Shown here: positions 35,858-44,005 of the stretch, piece after piece | Layout: every line of letters starts with the position of its first letter | How positions within the stretch are numbered: position 1 is the first letter of the stretch | NCBI RefSeq assembly: GCF_035503745.1 | Contig: NZ_DATJTC010000008.1 | Span: 158,879 to 222,878, forward strand | DNA: 64,000 nt | DNA from: Dyella_B sp035503745 | GTDB lineage: Bacteria; Pseudomonadota; Gammaproteobacteria; Xanthomonadales; Rhodanobacteraceae | Reading direction: 5' to 3' | Notes under the pieces: generated by a model | Seen by the model: only the letters and a program-made list of their open reading frames with translations | Told to the model about the DNA's origin: nothing | Database searches by the model: none | Made by a program: the position numbers and the translations under genes

Positions 35858-36564
35858 TCAGCCGTGCGGCTTGATCGCAAGCGCACCATCACCCCACGGG
35901 TGTTCCAGGTGACGTCTGATGTTACCTGCCAAGGCGATGTCCATGGACATGGTCTGCAGGCAGTTTGCGAGATAGGCGTCGTCGGACAGCATCTGCACAC
36001 TCCTGTTCCAAGCCTTGAGGATGGATGCGCCGTAGGCTGCTTCCGCCTTTTCGAATGCACGTGGCGGGATGGGCCCCCACTTATCGATCATCATGGCCAG
36101 GTCGATCATGTCGCGACTGAGTGTCGCCTTATCGAGACCTCGATCGGTATTCGCAAGTAGCTTTTCAGCATAGGCGTCGACGGGTTCGATCAAGGGAATG
36201 CCGAGCAGTTCCTGACTGCTTTCCTCCAGTTCGATGCGCGCTTCGCGGACCAATTCGAATTTTATAGCGGCGCCATCGACCTCCAGTATCGTCGAGATCT
36301 TGTCCCTGTCGGTTCTTACGTCGCGCAGGTATTTGACGGGATAGCGCATTAGATTACCCAAGGTGGGTAATGCAATGGCTTCGCGCAGCATGCGGTAACC
36401 GTGCGCATCCGCGCACAGGAAATTGATGACGACGGATTCGCGGTATTCGCCACACTGCAGCACGATGGCAGCGCCACCGGCGAAATAGCACTTCGTCCGG
36501 CGTAGCAGGTCGCCATCGAGCGCACGAAGTACGTGCGCGATACGTTGATGGTGCGCTCAAACAT
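35858..36564 (-). pseudogene. AbiEii-type nucleotidyltransferase toxin, frameshifted and motif-dead
   Basis: The frame encodes an AbiEii/AbiGii-like toxin of about 230 residues, but it has no start codon of its own. The expected start MFER at 36564, overlapping the antitoxin stop, is in another frame from the following HHQRIAHVL block, implying a small indel in a GCGC tract. The nucleotidyltransferase core is recognisable as FAGGAAIVLQCGEYRES. The metal-binding motif normally written DID after RES-V reads VIN here, so both acidic residues are gone. The C-terminal helical part (LLGIPLIEPVDAYAEKLLAN) is intact. The toxin is very probably inactive. Confidence 0.75.
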
Positions 36565-36976
36565 GGAGCACTCCATTTCCGTAACGTTTCACCAGATCAT
36601 TGAGCAGCGCGCGTTCCTGGCTATCCATGGCGGCCTCGTCGATGAGGGGCCAGTTGCGCTCATAGAGGGCCAGGGCTTCCCGTTCGGGAATCGTCCGCTT
36701 GCCCGGTCGGTTCCACGCCACACGCTTTAGCTGGGGGTACGCGTCGATCGCCACGGTCGGCTCTTTGACGGCCGGCGCCAAATTAAGCGCCCGCATCACG
36801 GCCGCGTAGGCACCCATGGCCACGCTGGGGCGTCCCTGCTCAACCTGGATAAGCTTCTGGCGGGCGATACCCGCCAAGGCGGCCAAGGCCGCCTGAGTGA
36901 GGCCCATGTGCTCCCGCTCGGCCCTCAGCGCGGCGCCGAGTTCCTGCAGAGGATGGTTTTTTGCGGTCTGGTCCAT
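36557..36976 (-). CDS. XRE-family HTH antitoxin/regulator
   Basis: A 139-residue protein with an N-terminal helix-turn-helix of the XRE type (ELGAALRAEREHMGLTQAAL, then AGIARQKLIQVEQGRPSV). Residues 60-139 form a C-terminal domain ending in RYGNGVLHV. Its stop overlaps the expected toxin start, the normal antitoxin-toxin arrangement for AbiEi/AbiEii-like pairs with HTH partners. The antitoxin frame is intact although the toxin has decayed, and it may still autoregulate. Confidence 0.8.
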   Translation of the reverse strand: MDQTAKNHPLQELGAALRAEREHMGLTQAALAALAGIARQKLIQVEQGRPSVAMGAYAAVMRALNLAPAVKEPTVAIDAYPQLKRVAWNRPGKRTIPEREALALYERNWPLIDEAAMDSQERALLNDLVKRYGNGVLHV

Positions 36977-37401
36977 GTCTCAAATACACGACATTTGGTG
37001 TAAATGTCACGTATATGCGACATACTTTAGGCCCACCCTCGTTCAGAAATGACAAAGGCCCAACCACCTCGAAGCTGCGCATGGGTTGAAGGTGCTTACG
37101 ATTCCGGAGGCTGTGCATATGGGCACGCCTTTGATCGCTCTCTCGGGGACGCCCATGCCGCTTGCTGGAAGGCAGGACCGGTGACGCAGTTGGCTGCAAA
37201 ACCCCTCTCGCAAACCAAGCTTCGACGTCTTGCCAGCGCCTTGGTAACCGAAAGACACAGGGCATGCAGACCAAGTCGGATTTTTTTCATACCGCTCCGG
37301 CTTCGCGCCGACGTTTATCACATGTGCGCCGCTCGCTGGGTTCCATTTAGACCCAATGAGCGCGCAAGCCGATAAACCGACCGGCTACAACCGCTCTGTT
37401 T
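36977..37401. other. 425-bp region without a supported gene
   Basis: Between the antitoxin start and the end of the Mig-14-like gene only short frames with no ribosome binding sites or domains are present. The antitoxin promoter should lie in the first 100 bp, where the sequence is AT-rich (TACACGACATTTGG region). Confidence 0.4.
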
Positions 37402-38358
37402 TCAGCTGGGCAGCCACAATCCGCTGAGCCCTCGCGGAACGCTGTGGCACCATTGCTCCTTGTATTCGACATTGGCCTTACCGTAGCTATAAACAAGAAG
37501 CTTGTTGGCAAGCCGGCTTTCTTCCCAGGCGTTGCGTCCGTTGATGTAGGAGAGCAACGCGCCTGGGCTAAGTTTTTTCAATGATTTGTCCGCTCCGCCG
37601 TTGACGTAGTCGATACAGATCGTGCGGCGCGTATCGGCTCGAAAATTGAGCTGGATGGCAACAGGCGTTTCGCCAAGGCAAAGAATTTTGCCGAACAGAA
37701 ATTTCTTAAGCACCGAAAGCGTCTCGCCTAACGAATGAGATGCATGCGGCACATCGCCCCAACGCTGGCGAAAGAGGTCTATGTAAATGCCGGCCACTTC
37801 CTCACCGCTGAACTCTTGAACATCGCGCACAACACCGCCCTGGCGCTCGAATCGGCGCGTTTTGAGCTGGAATTCCTTTTTGCCGGAGGGAAGCTCCTCG
37901 GGGATTTTCTTGAGGATAGCCATGCTTTTCGCGTCCTGCTTAAGGAATAGCAAGCCGGCGAGTTGTGGCCGTTGTAGCTTTAGCAAATATTTTGCCTTGT
38001 AGAGGATCGTGCATCGATGCGAAGGATCGATCGGCAAGTAAACCGCCGGATATCCAAAATCCACTTTGTCGATCATCCGGTGTGCGCGAAGCGCTGAATA
38101 ATCCCCCGCGATGAATTCCCCCCAGACCGCAATTGCGCCTACGCATTGTCCGTGCCGGAAGTAGCCGCGATAGCGGGCTTTTATGCCGTGCACGTCTTCA
38201 AAATATCTCAAAACATCCGGATGGACGATAAAGCTGCCTCCCCACTGGTGGTAGCAGCTGGCGTATTCGTCGCGGCTAAGCTCGTCGGTGTTCAGCGATC
38301 GCCATTCCCATTTGAAATGGGAAGTTTTCGCGTAGGTTTCCATGATGCGCATGTGCAT
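37402..38358 (-). CDS. Mig-14-like protein (GNAT-like acyltransferase fold)
   Basis: A 318-residue protein resembling the Mig-14 family, which contributes to resistance to cationic antimicrobial peptides in Salmonella. The start of the conserved region, YHQWGGSFIVHPDVLRYFED, matches the family pattern of a GG followed by H-P-D-V. Further blocks include DFGYPAVYLPIDPS and DLFRQRWGDVPH, and the C-terminal half looks like a GNAT-type domain (GETPVAIQLNF, ICIDYVNGGAD). Three start codons are close together (38358, 38352, 38343). It is less GC-rich than dbpA beside it and lies in the accessory zone, suggesting horizontal acquisition. Confidence 0.6.
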   Translation of the reverse strand: MHMRIMETYAKTSHFKWEWRSLNTDELSRDEYASCYHQWGGSFIVHPDVLRYFEDVHGIKARYRGYFRHGQCVGAIAVWGEFIAGDYSALRAHRMIDKVDFGYPAVYLPIDPSHRCTILYKAKYLLKLQRPQLAGLLFLKQDAKSMAILKKIPEELPSGKKEFQLKTRRFERQGGVVRDVQEFSGEEVAGIYIDLFRQRWGDVPHASHSLGETLSVLKKFLFGKILCLGETPVAIQLNFRADTRRTICIDYVNGGADKSLKKLSPGALLSYINGRNAWEESRLANKLLVYSYGKANVEYKEQWCHSVPRGLSGLWLPS

Positions 38359-38605
38359 ATCGTGCCAAAGCTCTTTCCAAGTCTTGGGGTCAAACCATGC
38401 GGAACACTTTTTTATAACCTAGTGTACAGCGCCCCTCGCGAAAGCATCGTATTTCGACGTGCCAATGGGCATCGCATGCACTTGCGCCCAATACCCGGGT
38501 GCATGGCATGCGCACCCGCCATCATTGGCTGAAACAGGCGTCGATCATCAAGCGTTGCGCTCACCAAAACGCCCACACCTCTCCCTGCGCTGAACGAGCT
38601 GAATG

Positions 38606-39985
38606 TCAGTGCAGCGCGCGTACGCGGAAATTGCGCCCCTTGATCTTGCCGGCCCGCAGGCGCTCCAGCGCCTTGTTTGCCAGTGCACGATTGACCGCGA
38701 CGTAGGCGCGCGTGGCAAATACATCGATCTTGCCGACGTCGTCGGCCTTGAGGCCGGCATCGCCGGTGAGCGCACCAAGAATGTCGCCAGGGCGCAGTTT
38801 GTCCTGGCGGCCGGCGTCGATCACCAGCGTTTTCATCGGCGCCAGATGCAGGGTCTTGCCGCGCGGCGGCTCGAGCTTCAACGGTTGCCACGGCAATGGC
38901 TGGCCGAGCGCCTGCTCGATGTTCTGCGCCTTGGGCTTTTCACGCGGCGTGCACAGCGTAACGGCCAGGCCGGTTCGTCCGGCGCGGCCAGTGCGGCCGG
39001 TGCGATGGATGTGCGTATCCGGATCGTGAGCGACGTCGTAGCTGATCACCAGCGGTAGCGCGGTGATGTCCAGCCCGCGCGCGGCCACATCGGTGGCCAC
39101 CAGCGCGGCGCAGCTGCGGTTGGCGAACTGCACCAGCACTTCGTCGCGATCGCGCTGCTCCATGTCGCCATGCAGCGCCAGCGCGGAGAAACCGCGGCGG
39201 TCCAGTTCCTCGGCCACGGCGTCCACGTCACGCCGCATATTGCAAAACACCAGTGCGTGTTGTCCGCGTTCGTCGCTGAGCAGTTGCGCCAGTGCGTCGA
39301 GCTTGCGTTGCGGATCGACGTCGATGAAATGCTGCTCGATCGCCGGCTTTGCTTCGACCGGCGCCTGCACGATGATTTCGACCGGATCGCACTGCAAGCG
39401 CCGGCTCGCCGCACGGATGTCGTCCGGATAGGTGGCCGAGAACAGCAACGTCTGATGATGTTTGGCGATGCGCCCGACGATGTCGTCGATGGCCTCGCTG
39501 AAACCCATGTCGAGCATGCGGTCGGCCTCATCCAGCACCAGCACCTTGATGCCGCCGCCGTGCAGGCTGCCGCGTTTGAGGTGCTCCAGCACGCGGCCGG
39601 GCGTGCCGACCACAATGTGCGGATCGTGCGCGAGCGAAGCCAGTTGCGGCCCCAGCGGCATGCCGCCGCATAAGGTCAGCAGTTTCACGTTGGGAATGTT
39701 GGCGGCGAGCTTGCGGATCGCCTTGCTCACTTGGTCGGCCAGCTCGCGCGTCGGACACAGCACCAGCGCCTGCAGGCGGATCGTTTCCACATTCAGCGAT
39801 TGCAGCAGGCCCAGGCCGAAGGCCGCGGTCTTGCCGCTGCCGGTCTGGGCCTGGGCGATGACGTCGCGCCCTTCCAGCATGAGCGGAAGGGTTTGCGACT
39901 GGACAGGCGTCATCTGGCCGTAACCGAGCGTTTCGACGCTGGCGAGCAAGGCCGGTTTAAGGGAGAGCGTGTTGAAGGCGGTCAT
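38606..39985 (-). CDS. dbpA: ATP-dependent RNA helicase DbpA
   Basis: A 459-residue DEAD-box helicase acting in 50S ribosome assembly on 23S rRNA. Motifs in order are the Q motif (TPVQSQTLPL), AQTGSGKTAAF, PTRELA, GTPGR, DEAD, SAT, ATDVAARGLDI and HRTGRTGRAG. The last 70 residues (DKLRPGDILGALTG... VGKIDVFATRAYVAV) form the RNA-binding domain that targets DbpA to hairpin 92. MTAFNTLSLKPALL is taken as the start (39985). It marks the return to core genome after the accessory zone. Confidence 0.93.
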   Translation of the reverse strand: MTAFNTLSLKPALLASVETLGYGQMTPVQSQTLPLMLEGRDVIAQAQTGSGKTAAFGLGLLQSLNVETIRLQALVLCPTRELADQVSKAIRKLAANIPNVKLLTLCGGMPLGPQLASLAHDPHIVVGTPGRVLEHLKRGSLHGGGIKVLVLDEADRMLDMGFSEAIDDIVGRIAKHHQTLLFSATYPDDIRAASRRLQCDPVEIIVQAPVEAKPAIEQHFIDVDPQRKLDALAQLLSDERGQHALVFCNMRRDVDAVAEELDRRGFSALALHGDMEQRDRDEVLVQFANRSCAALVATDVAARGLDITALPLVISYDVAHDPDTHIHRTGRTGRAGRTGLAVTLCTPREKPKAQNIEQALGQPLPWQPLKLEPPRGKTLHLAPMKTLVIDAGRQDKLRPGDILGALTGDAGLKADDVGKIDVFATRAYVAVNRALANKALERLRAGKIKGRNFRVRALH

Positions 39986-40055
39986 GCGACATGATCGCAC
40001 GATCTTCGCCGCAGACGCCCGCGCTTACGCCGCCCACCGGGCTCAGCTTGAGCGT

Positions 40056-40556
40056 TCAGCGACTTGCAGTGCCTGGCCCACCGCGACTGGCGCGTTGTAC
40101 CAACCAGCGATCGAGCTGATTGGCAAAGGCCTGCCGGTCGCGTGCATGGAATGCGGAGGGGCCGCCGGTTTGGACGCCCGCGCCGCGCAGTTCTTCCATG
40201 AAGTTGCGCATCGACAGTCGTTCGGCCATGTTGTCGGGCGTATACAGTTCCCCGCGCGGATTGACCGCTATGCCGCCCTTCTCGATCACGCGCGCGGCCA
40301 GCGGAATGTCCTGGGTGACGACAAAATCGCCTGCGCGCATGCGCAGCACGATTTCGTTGTCCGCTTCATCCAGGCCGCCGCTTACCGTAAGCGCGCGGAC
40401 GTAACGCGATGCCGGGCGCGGCAACGGCCGATTGGCGACCAGCGTAACCAGAACGTTCGCGCGCTCGGCCGCACGGAACAGGATGTCCTTGATCGCGCCC
40501 GGACAAGCATCGGCGTCGACCCAGATCTGCGTAGCAGTGGTTTCGGAAGCGGTCAT
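40056..40556 (-). CDS. yaiI: UPF0178 family protein YaiI
   Basis: A 166-residue protein of the YaiI/YqxD family. The signature IWVDADACPGAIKDILFRAA opens the protein, with GGLDEADNEIVLR and GDFVVTQDIPLAARVIEKG in the middle and the DNMAERLSMRNFMEELR segment near the end. The family has a PIN-like fold with conserved acidic residues, but its substrate is not established. It is probably cytoplasmic and monocistronic. Confidence 0.88.
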   Translation of the reverse strand: MTASETTATQIWVDADACPGAIKDILFRAAERANVLVTLVANRPLPRPASRYVRALTVSGGLDEADNEIVLRMRAGDFVVTQDIPLAARVIEKGGIAVNPRGELYTPDNMAERLSMRNFMEELRGAGVQTGGPSAFHARDRQAFANQLDRWLVQRASRGGPGTASR

Positions 40557-40649
40557 GGATGAACCTGGGCAGGTTGTCCAGGTGCTGCCCTGGACAATAG
40601 TGGCGCATTATCGCCTGGGACGGGCTGAGCGGGGGTGTGCCCTGCGGAA

Positions 40650-40745
40650 ACCCGCGAGACGCTGGATCGATTGACGATGCGTGCCGACCGCGCGCTTTAT
40701 CAGGCAAAGATCGCAGGGTGCAACCGATTGCGAGTCGATGACGTG
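40650..40745 (+). pseudogene. Remnant of a GGDEF domain C-terminus
   Basis: The frame reads TRETLDRLTMRADRALYQAK followed by IAGCNRLR, the characteristic last helix and strand of GGDEF domains. No GGDEF motif or upstream domain precedes it; the preceding sequence is short and unrelated. It is the 3' end of a lost diguanylate cyclase gene. The following 320 bp to 41066 contain nothing I can support. Confidence 0.6.
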
Positions 40746-41066
40746 GCACTGGGTCGACTGGCGGCAACTCGCACCGTTTTCTCGTTGCAGGCTTGCGCTT
40801 TCAGCTTGGTGAGTTAGCGCAAGCCGTCCGCGAACGGCCTACCCAACGGATTCCCGGCAGGCGCATCGAGACGGCCCAAACGCCCCTACTGCGCCCGCAG
40901 CCGTTTGGACATTGAAGCCTATTCAGTGACTTATGCCGCCGTCCGCCCCACCCTTCACGCCAGGCTTGCCTGCCCATGGTCGGTGGAGCATTCTGGATCG
41001 AAGCTCCATCTAAGTACGCCTGTTTTTCGACCCAGGGCTGACCTTGCCGAGGGATGGGAGAACGAC

Positions 41067-41147
41067 ATGCGCTTTGTACAAACCGACGGCTTCCCGACTG
41101 CAGCGCTGGCTGAAGAAGTCGCCTCGGGCCGGATCAGCTTGCCATAA
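41067..41147 (+). CDS. Possible 26-residue peptide
   Basis: ATG 41067 has a fair ribosome binding site (GGGAG) and encodes MRFVQTDGFPTAALAEEVAS plus a short tail. A hairpin ACTTGCG/CGCAAGT follows at 41150-41176. It may be a leader peptide for the next gene or chance. Confidence 0.25.
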   Translation: MRFVQTDGFPTAALAEEVASGRISLP

Positions 41148-41241
41148 ATACTTGCGCCCCCGCGGGCACCGCAAGTCAGCAGGCTTGCATCCGTGCGGCG
41201 AGAAACCCGGCTTACCGTTTTCGAAATAAGAGGGACCGCAC

Positions 41242-41766
41242 ATGAAAACCAAACAGGTGCATGGAACACTGCAACAGTGCGTGCAGATGATCATGGATAA
41301 GTCGCTCAATCAAAGGCGGCTTTACTATCTCAATCTGTCGCAAAAAGCGCCTTACTCTCCAACGACCCAAATGTTGGATAACCATGAGGTCGATCTCTTC
41401 GGGCATGCCGCCACGTGCGTCGGCATCGCCTCTTTTGCTACGGACCAGACGTATAAAAAGCCGTTGGTCTCCGATTCGTTCGGACCTTGCGTACCTGTCA
41501 TCGCCATCGGCAGAACAGGCACGCATCTGGCTCACTGCAACGGCAGCGGCGGAATCATGGATTATTCCAAATCGTGGTTAAAAACCCACCGCATCATGGT
41601 GGTCGCAAAAACCGAGCACGCCAAACAATTTCAGGTTGCCAACGCGATACAGGAACTGCTCAGATCGCAGGGATTCGAGCAGCCGGAGCTGTTCAAAGTG
41701 CCATTTTCCACCGCCATGGGAATCATCGTTATCGGCTCCACGGTGCTGGCGTATCCCCAGGTATAA
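41242..41766 (+). CDS. Unrecognised protein with a CheD/CNF-like Cys-His pattern
   Basis: A 174-residue protein behind an AGAGGGA ribosome binding site. I do not recognise the family. The central segment DSFGPCVPVIAIGRTGTHLA ending in HC places a Cys 15 residues before a His, between hydrophobic strands. That resembles the catalytic Cys-His arrangement of CheD and CNF1-type glutamine deamidases. The C-terminus has an alternating helix-strand pattern (NAIQELLRSQGF, MGIIVIGSTVLAYP). No signal peptide is seen. The deamidase idea is inference from this pattern only. Confidence 0.5.
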   Translation: MKTKQVHGTLQQCVQMIMDKSLNQRRLYYLNLSQKAPYSPTTQMLDNHEVDLFGHAATCVGIASFATDQTYKKPLVSDSFGPCVPVIAIGRTGTHLAHCNGSGGIMDYSKSWLKTHRIMVVAKTEHAKQFQVANAIQELLRSQGFEQPELFKVPFSTAMGIIVIGSTVLAYPQV

Positions 41767-41883
41767 CGCATAGCCGAAAACCGATGCCGCGGGGGCGCCG
41801 GCCTACGCCCGGATGATGACGATGGTGACGCCGACGTGGATCTGCACTATCGGCCGGTGTCACCACTTAACCCTGCCAACCGG

Positions 41884-42138
41884 TCATTCCGCCCGCGCAA
41901 CTTGCAGCGCACGCAAATTCTGCTCCAACTCCGCGATCGTCAGCGGGAAATACCCATCCTCCCCTTCCGATTTCAGCCATCCCATGGCACGCTCCCGGCC
42001 CACCTCGACACCCGCCCCCCGCAGTGCCGATAGCACATCGTCAATCCCCACATAACCGACCTGGCAGGTCAGCCGCCACAGCCAATTCATCTTCACAGGG
42101 TTGACGCCACGGTTGAGCGGCGGCTGCTTGTAGCTCAT
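41884..42138 (-). CDS. Hypothetical 84-residue protein
   Basis: The frame from ATG 42138 (MSYKQPPLNRGVNPVKMNWL) is preceded by GAGGG. It encodes a small helical protein with the block VGIDDVLSALRGAGVEVGRE followed by GWLKSEGEDGYFPLTIAELE, which looks like a folded domain with conserved glycines. I recognise no function. Codon use fits the core genome. Confidence 0.5.
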   Translation of the reverse strand: MSYKQPPLNRGVNPVKMNWLWRLTCQVGYVGIDDVLSALRGAGVEVGRERAMGWLKSEGEDGYFPLTIAELEQNLRALQVARAE

Positions 42139-42434
42139 GTTGAAACACCCTCGAAGGCACGCCGGTCCACAGGTTTCGCGACACGGCATTATAGGCGCCG
42201 CCAACGCCAAGATTCGGAATTTTCCGATTCAGCCCCGTCGGCCAAACCATCAAGCTAACCCCGCCGGACGCAACCACCGCGGCGACCTGCGTGCTCGCCG
42301 CATAGGCTGGTGCCAACGGATCCCCCACGCTCTTGCAGGCGCGTGGATACGCGGTGACGCGGCAGGCGGACAACATGGATTCTTCCCCCCTTGAATCCTG
42401 TCCGCCGGGATGTTTCGCATCGTGAGTGTGGGTT

Positions 42435-42480
42435 ATGCCAGGCATGGATTCCTCGAAGGATCATGCCTGGCATTTTTTTG
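42435..42480 (+). terminator. Rho-independent terminator
   Basis: ATGCCAGGCATG and CATGCCTGGCAT form a perfect 12-bp stem around a 15-nt loop, followed by TTTTTTTG. No clear rightward gene precedes it within 600 bp, so the transcript it ends may start from the 41242 gene. Confidence 0.75.
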
Positions 42481-42524
42481 TATCGGCAACGCTCGTCCAT
42501 CCAACATCAACGGGAGCACTCTCC

Positions 42525-42779
42525 ATGGGAACACACGACATTCTTGCCTGGCTGATCATCGGCGCCATCGCCGGCTGGCTGGCGGGCAAGCTGGTCAAGG
42601 GCAGCGGTTTCGGTTTGCTGGTCGATATCCTGGTAGGCATCGTCGGCGCGTTTGTCGGCGGCTGGCTGTCGGGTGTGCTGGGCATCAGCCTTGGCGCGGG
42701 CTGGATTGCATCGATCATCACTGCCACGGTGGGCGCGGTCATCTTGTTGTTCGTGGTGCGTTTGTTCAAGCGCGCTTGA
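42525..42779 (+). CDS. GlsB/YeaQ/YmgE family membrane protein
   Basis: An 84-residue very hydrophobic protein with three transmembrane segments and the family glycine pattern: LIIGAIAGWLAGKLVKGSGF, DILVGIVGAFVGGWL and GWIASIITATVGAVILLFVV. These "transglycosylase-associated" proteins are inner-membrane stress proteins of unknown biochemical role. CGGGAG precedes the ATG. Confidence 0.9.
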   Translation: MGTHDILAWLIIGAIAGWLAGKLVKGSGFGLLVDILVGIVGAFVGGWLSGVLGISLGAGWIASIITATVGAVILLFVVRLFKRA

Positions 42780-42851
42780 CGGGCCGCGTAGCGGCTTTCA
42801 TCTGACCGGCTTGTGCTTCCCTCGCATTACGCGCAACACGCCGGCCATAAA

Positions 42852-42877
42852 AAACCTCCCGTGCATGCACGGGAGGT
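42852..42877 (-). terminator. Rho-independent terminator of the 42910 gene
   Basis: AACCTCCCGTGCA/TGCACGGGAGGTT is a perfect 13+13 palindrome. On the minus strand it is followed by TTTTATGG. Confidence 0.85.
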
Positions 42878-42909
42878 TCCAGGGCCTGCATGATCACTTG
42901 CGATCGGAA

Positions 42910-43251
42910 TCAGTGCTTTTGGCGATAGATATCGCGGCTGTTGCGGTTTTCGGCGTGATTGAGGTTTTTCTGTTCCTGCTTGGTCAGGTGACCGCCGTGC
43001 TTGGCTTCGTCCACGCTCTCGCGGCGGGCGATGTTGGCGTCGCGCGTTTCGTCACGCGCGGCCTGGGCGTGGGTCATGGTGCCGTTCTTCAAGCCGTTAT
43101 TGATGCGATTCTGCTGGTTCTGCTGGCGATTGTTTACTTCGTTGATGCGCGGGTGACCTGGAACATCGCTCGTCTGCGCCATCACCGAACCCGATGCGAG
43201 GGCCGCGCCGATGACCAGACCGATAACGGTAAAAGTCGACTTTGCATTCAT
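42910..43251 (-). CDS. Exported polar protein, Asn/Gln-rich
   Basis: A 113-residue protein with a signal peptide (MNAKSTFTVIGLVIGAALAS, cleavage after SVMAQ or nearby). The mature part is a highly polar, probably helical periplasmic chain (NEVNNRQQNQQNRINNGLKN, ETRDANIARRESVDEAKHGG, QEQKNLNHAENRNSRDIY). I recognise small periplasmic proteins of this pattern in gammaproteobacteria, without known function. A strong terminator follows. Confidence 0.7.
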   Translation of the reverse strand: MNAKSTFTVIGLVIGAALASGSVMAQTSDVPGHPRINEVNNRQQNQQNRINNGLKNGTMTHAQAARDETRDANIARRESVDEAKHGGHLTKQEQKNLNHAENRNSRDIYRQKH

Positions 43252-43782
43252 GGCAAATTCCTGTGTCTGTTAGCGGACGTTACGTTTTTTGAATTCGCCG
43301 CTTCGCTCTTGTAGGGACAAAGCGGCAGGCATGCGTCGGGCGGGGCAACGGTTTTTGTGCGTCTGGCCGATGGTGTCTCCTCCGGCTCCCTGCATCCATC
43401 GCCTACCCTCACCCCGCACAGTGGCCATGAACGAGCGGAAGTGGCCCACGTTGACAAGTGCAACGGCAAACCACGGGACGATTCAGCTGGCCATTAACCT
43501 TGCTGCGCGTTTCTTGGAAAACATGGCCATTAGCTTTCGATGGGCTGACGCCCATGGGCGCACCGATTGGTGCAGCGCACTAGGCGCGCTATGACGGCAA
43601 CGCTCACGCCCAGCCATGTGCCCACGCTTTGCGCGCTTAGCGAACGTGGGTCCGAAACAAAGATTTATAGCGATAACGCCAAGGCCGCCGCCACGATGCC
43701 GCGCCCTCGGCACGCACAAACCCATCGGCCCGAGATGGCCGGCGACGCGTGCCCGGCAAGGCACCGCAACGCGAAGGCGAAA
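43252..43782. other. 530-bp region without a supported gene
   Basis: Short frames in both directions lack ribosome binding sites and recognisable domains. One runs into tRNA-Arg and ends in the RYDSNVRPSP sequence that is a well-known artefact of translating that tRNA. Confidence 0.5.
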
Positions 43783-43859
43783 TGGTGCCCCCGATACGAT
43801 TCGAACGTACGACCTTCCCCTTAGGAGGGGGACGCTCTATCCAACTGAGCTACGGGGGC
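43783..43859 (-). tRNA. tRNA-Arg (anticodon CCT)
   Basis: On the minus strand the 77-nt sequence has acceptor stem GCCCCCG/CGGGGGC, encoded CCA and anticodon loop CTCCTAA (CCT, reading AGG). No integrase or attachment repeat was noticed beside it. Confidence 0.94.
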
Positions 43860-44005
43860 ATGGCTGAAGTGCCTGATGGGCCGCGATTTTGGCATGGATC
43901 GCGGCGCATGGCGATCCGTCGGAAACGCCCTAAGAAGGCCCGCCTGTTAGAATGGGCGTTCCCCTTTTCCAGGGCGCCGCCTGGCGCCACGTCCCAGGAG
44001 CACGC

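Noticed and set aside
42041..42445. Minus-strand frame of 134 codons overlapping the 84-residue gene
   Set aside because: It lacks a ribosome binding site and recognisable features, and it overlaps the better supported 41884-42138 gene in another frame.
43567..43867. Frames ending in the RYDSNVRPSP and IRTYDLPL motifs
   Set aside because: These are known artefacts of translating tRNA-Arg(CCT) and its flanks.
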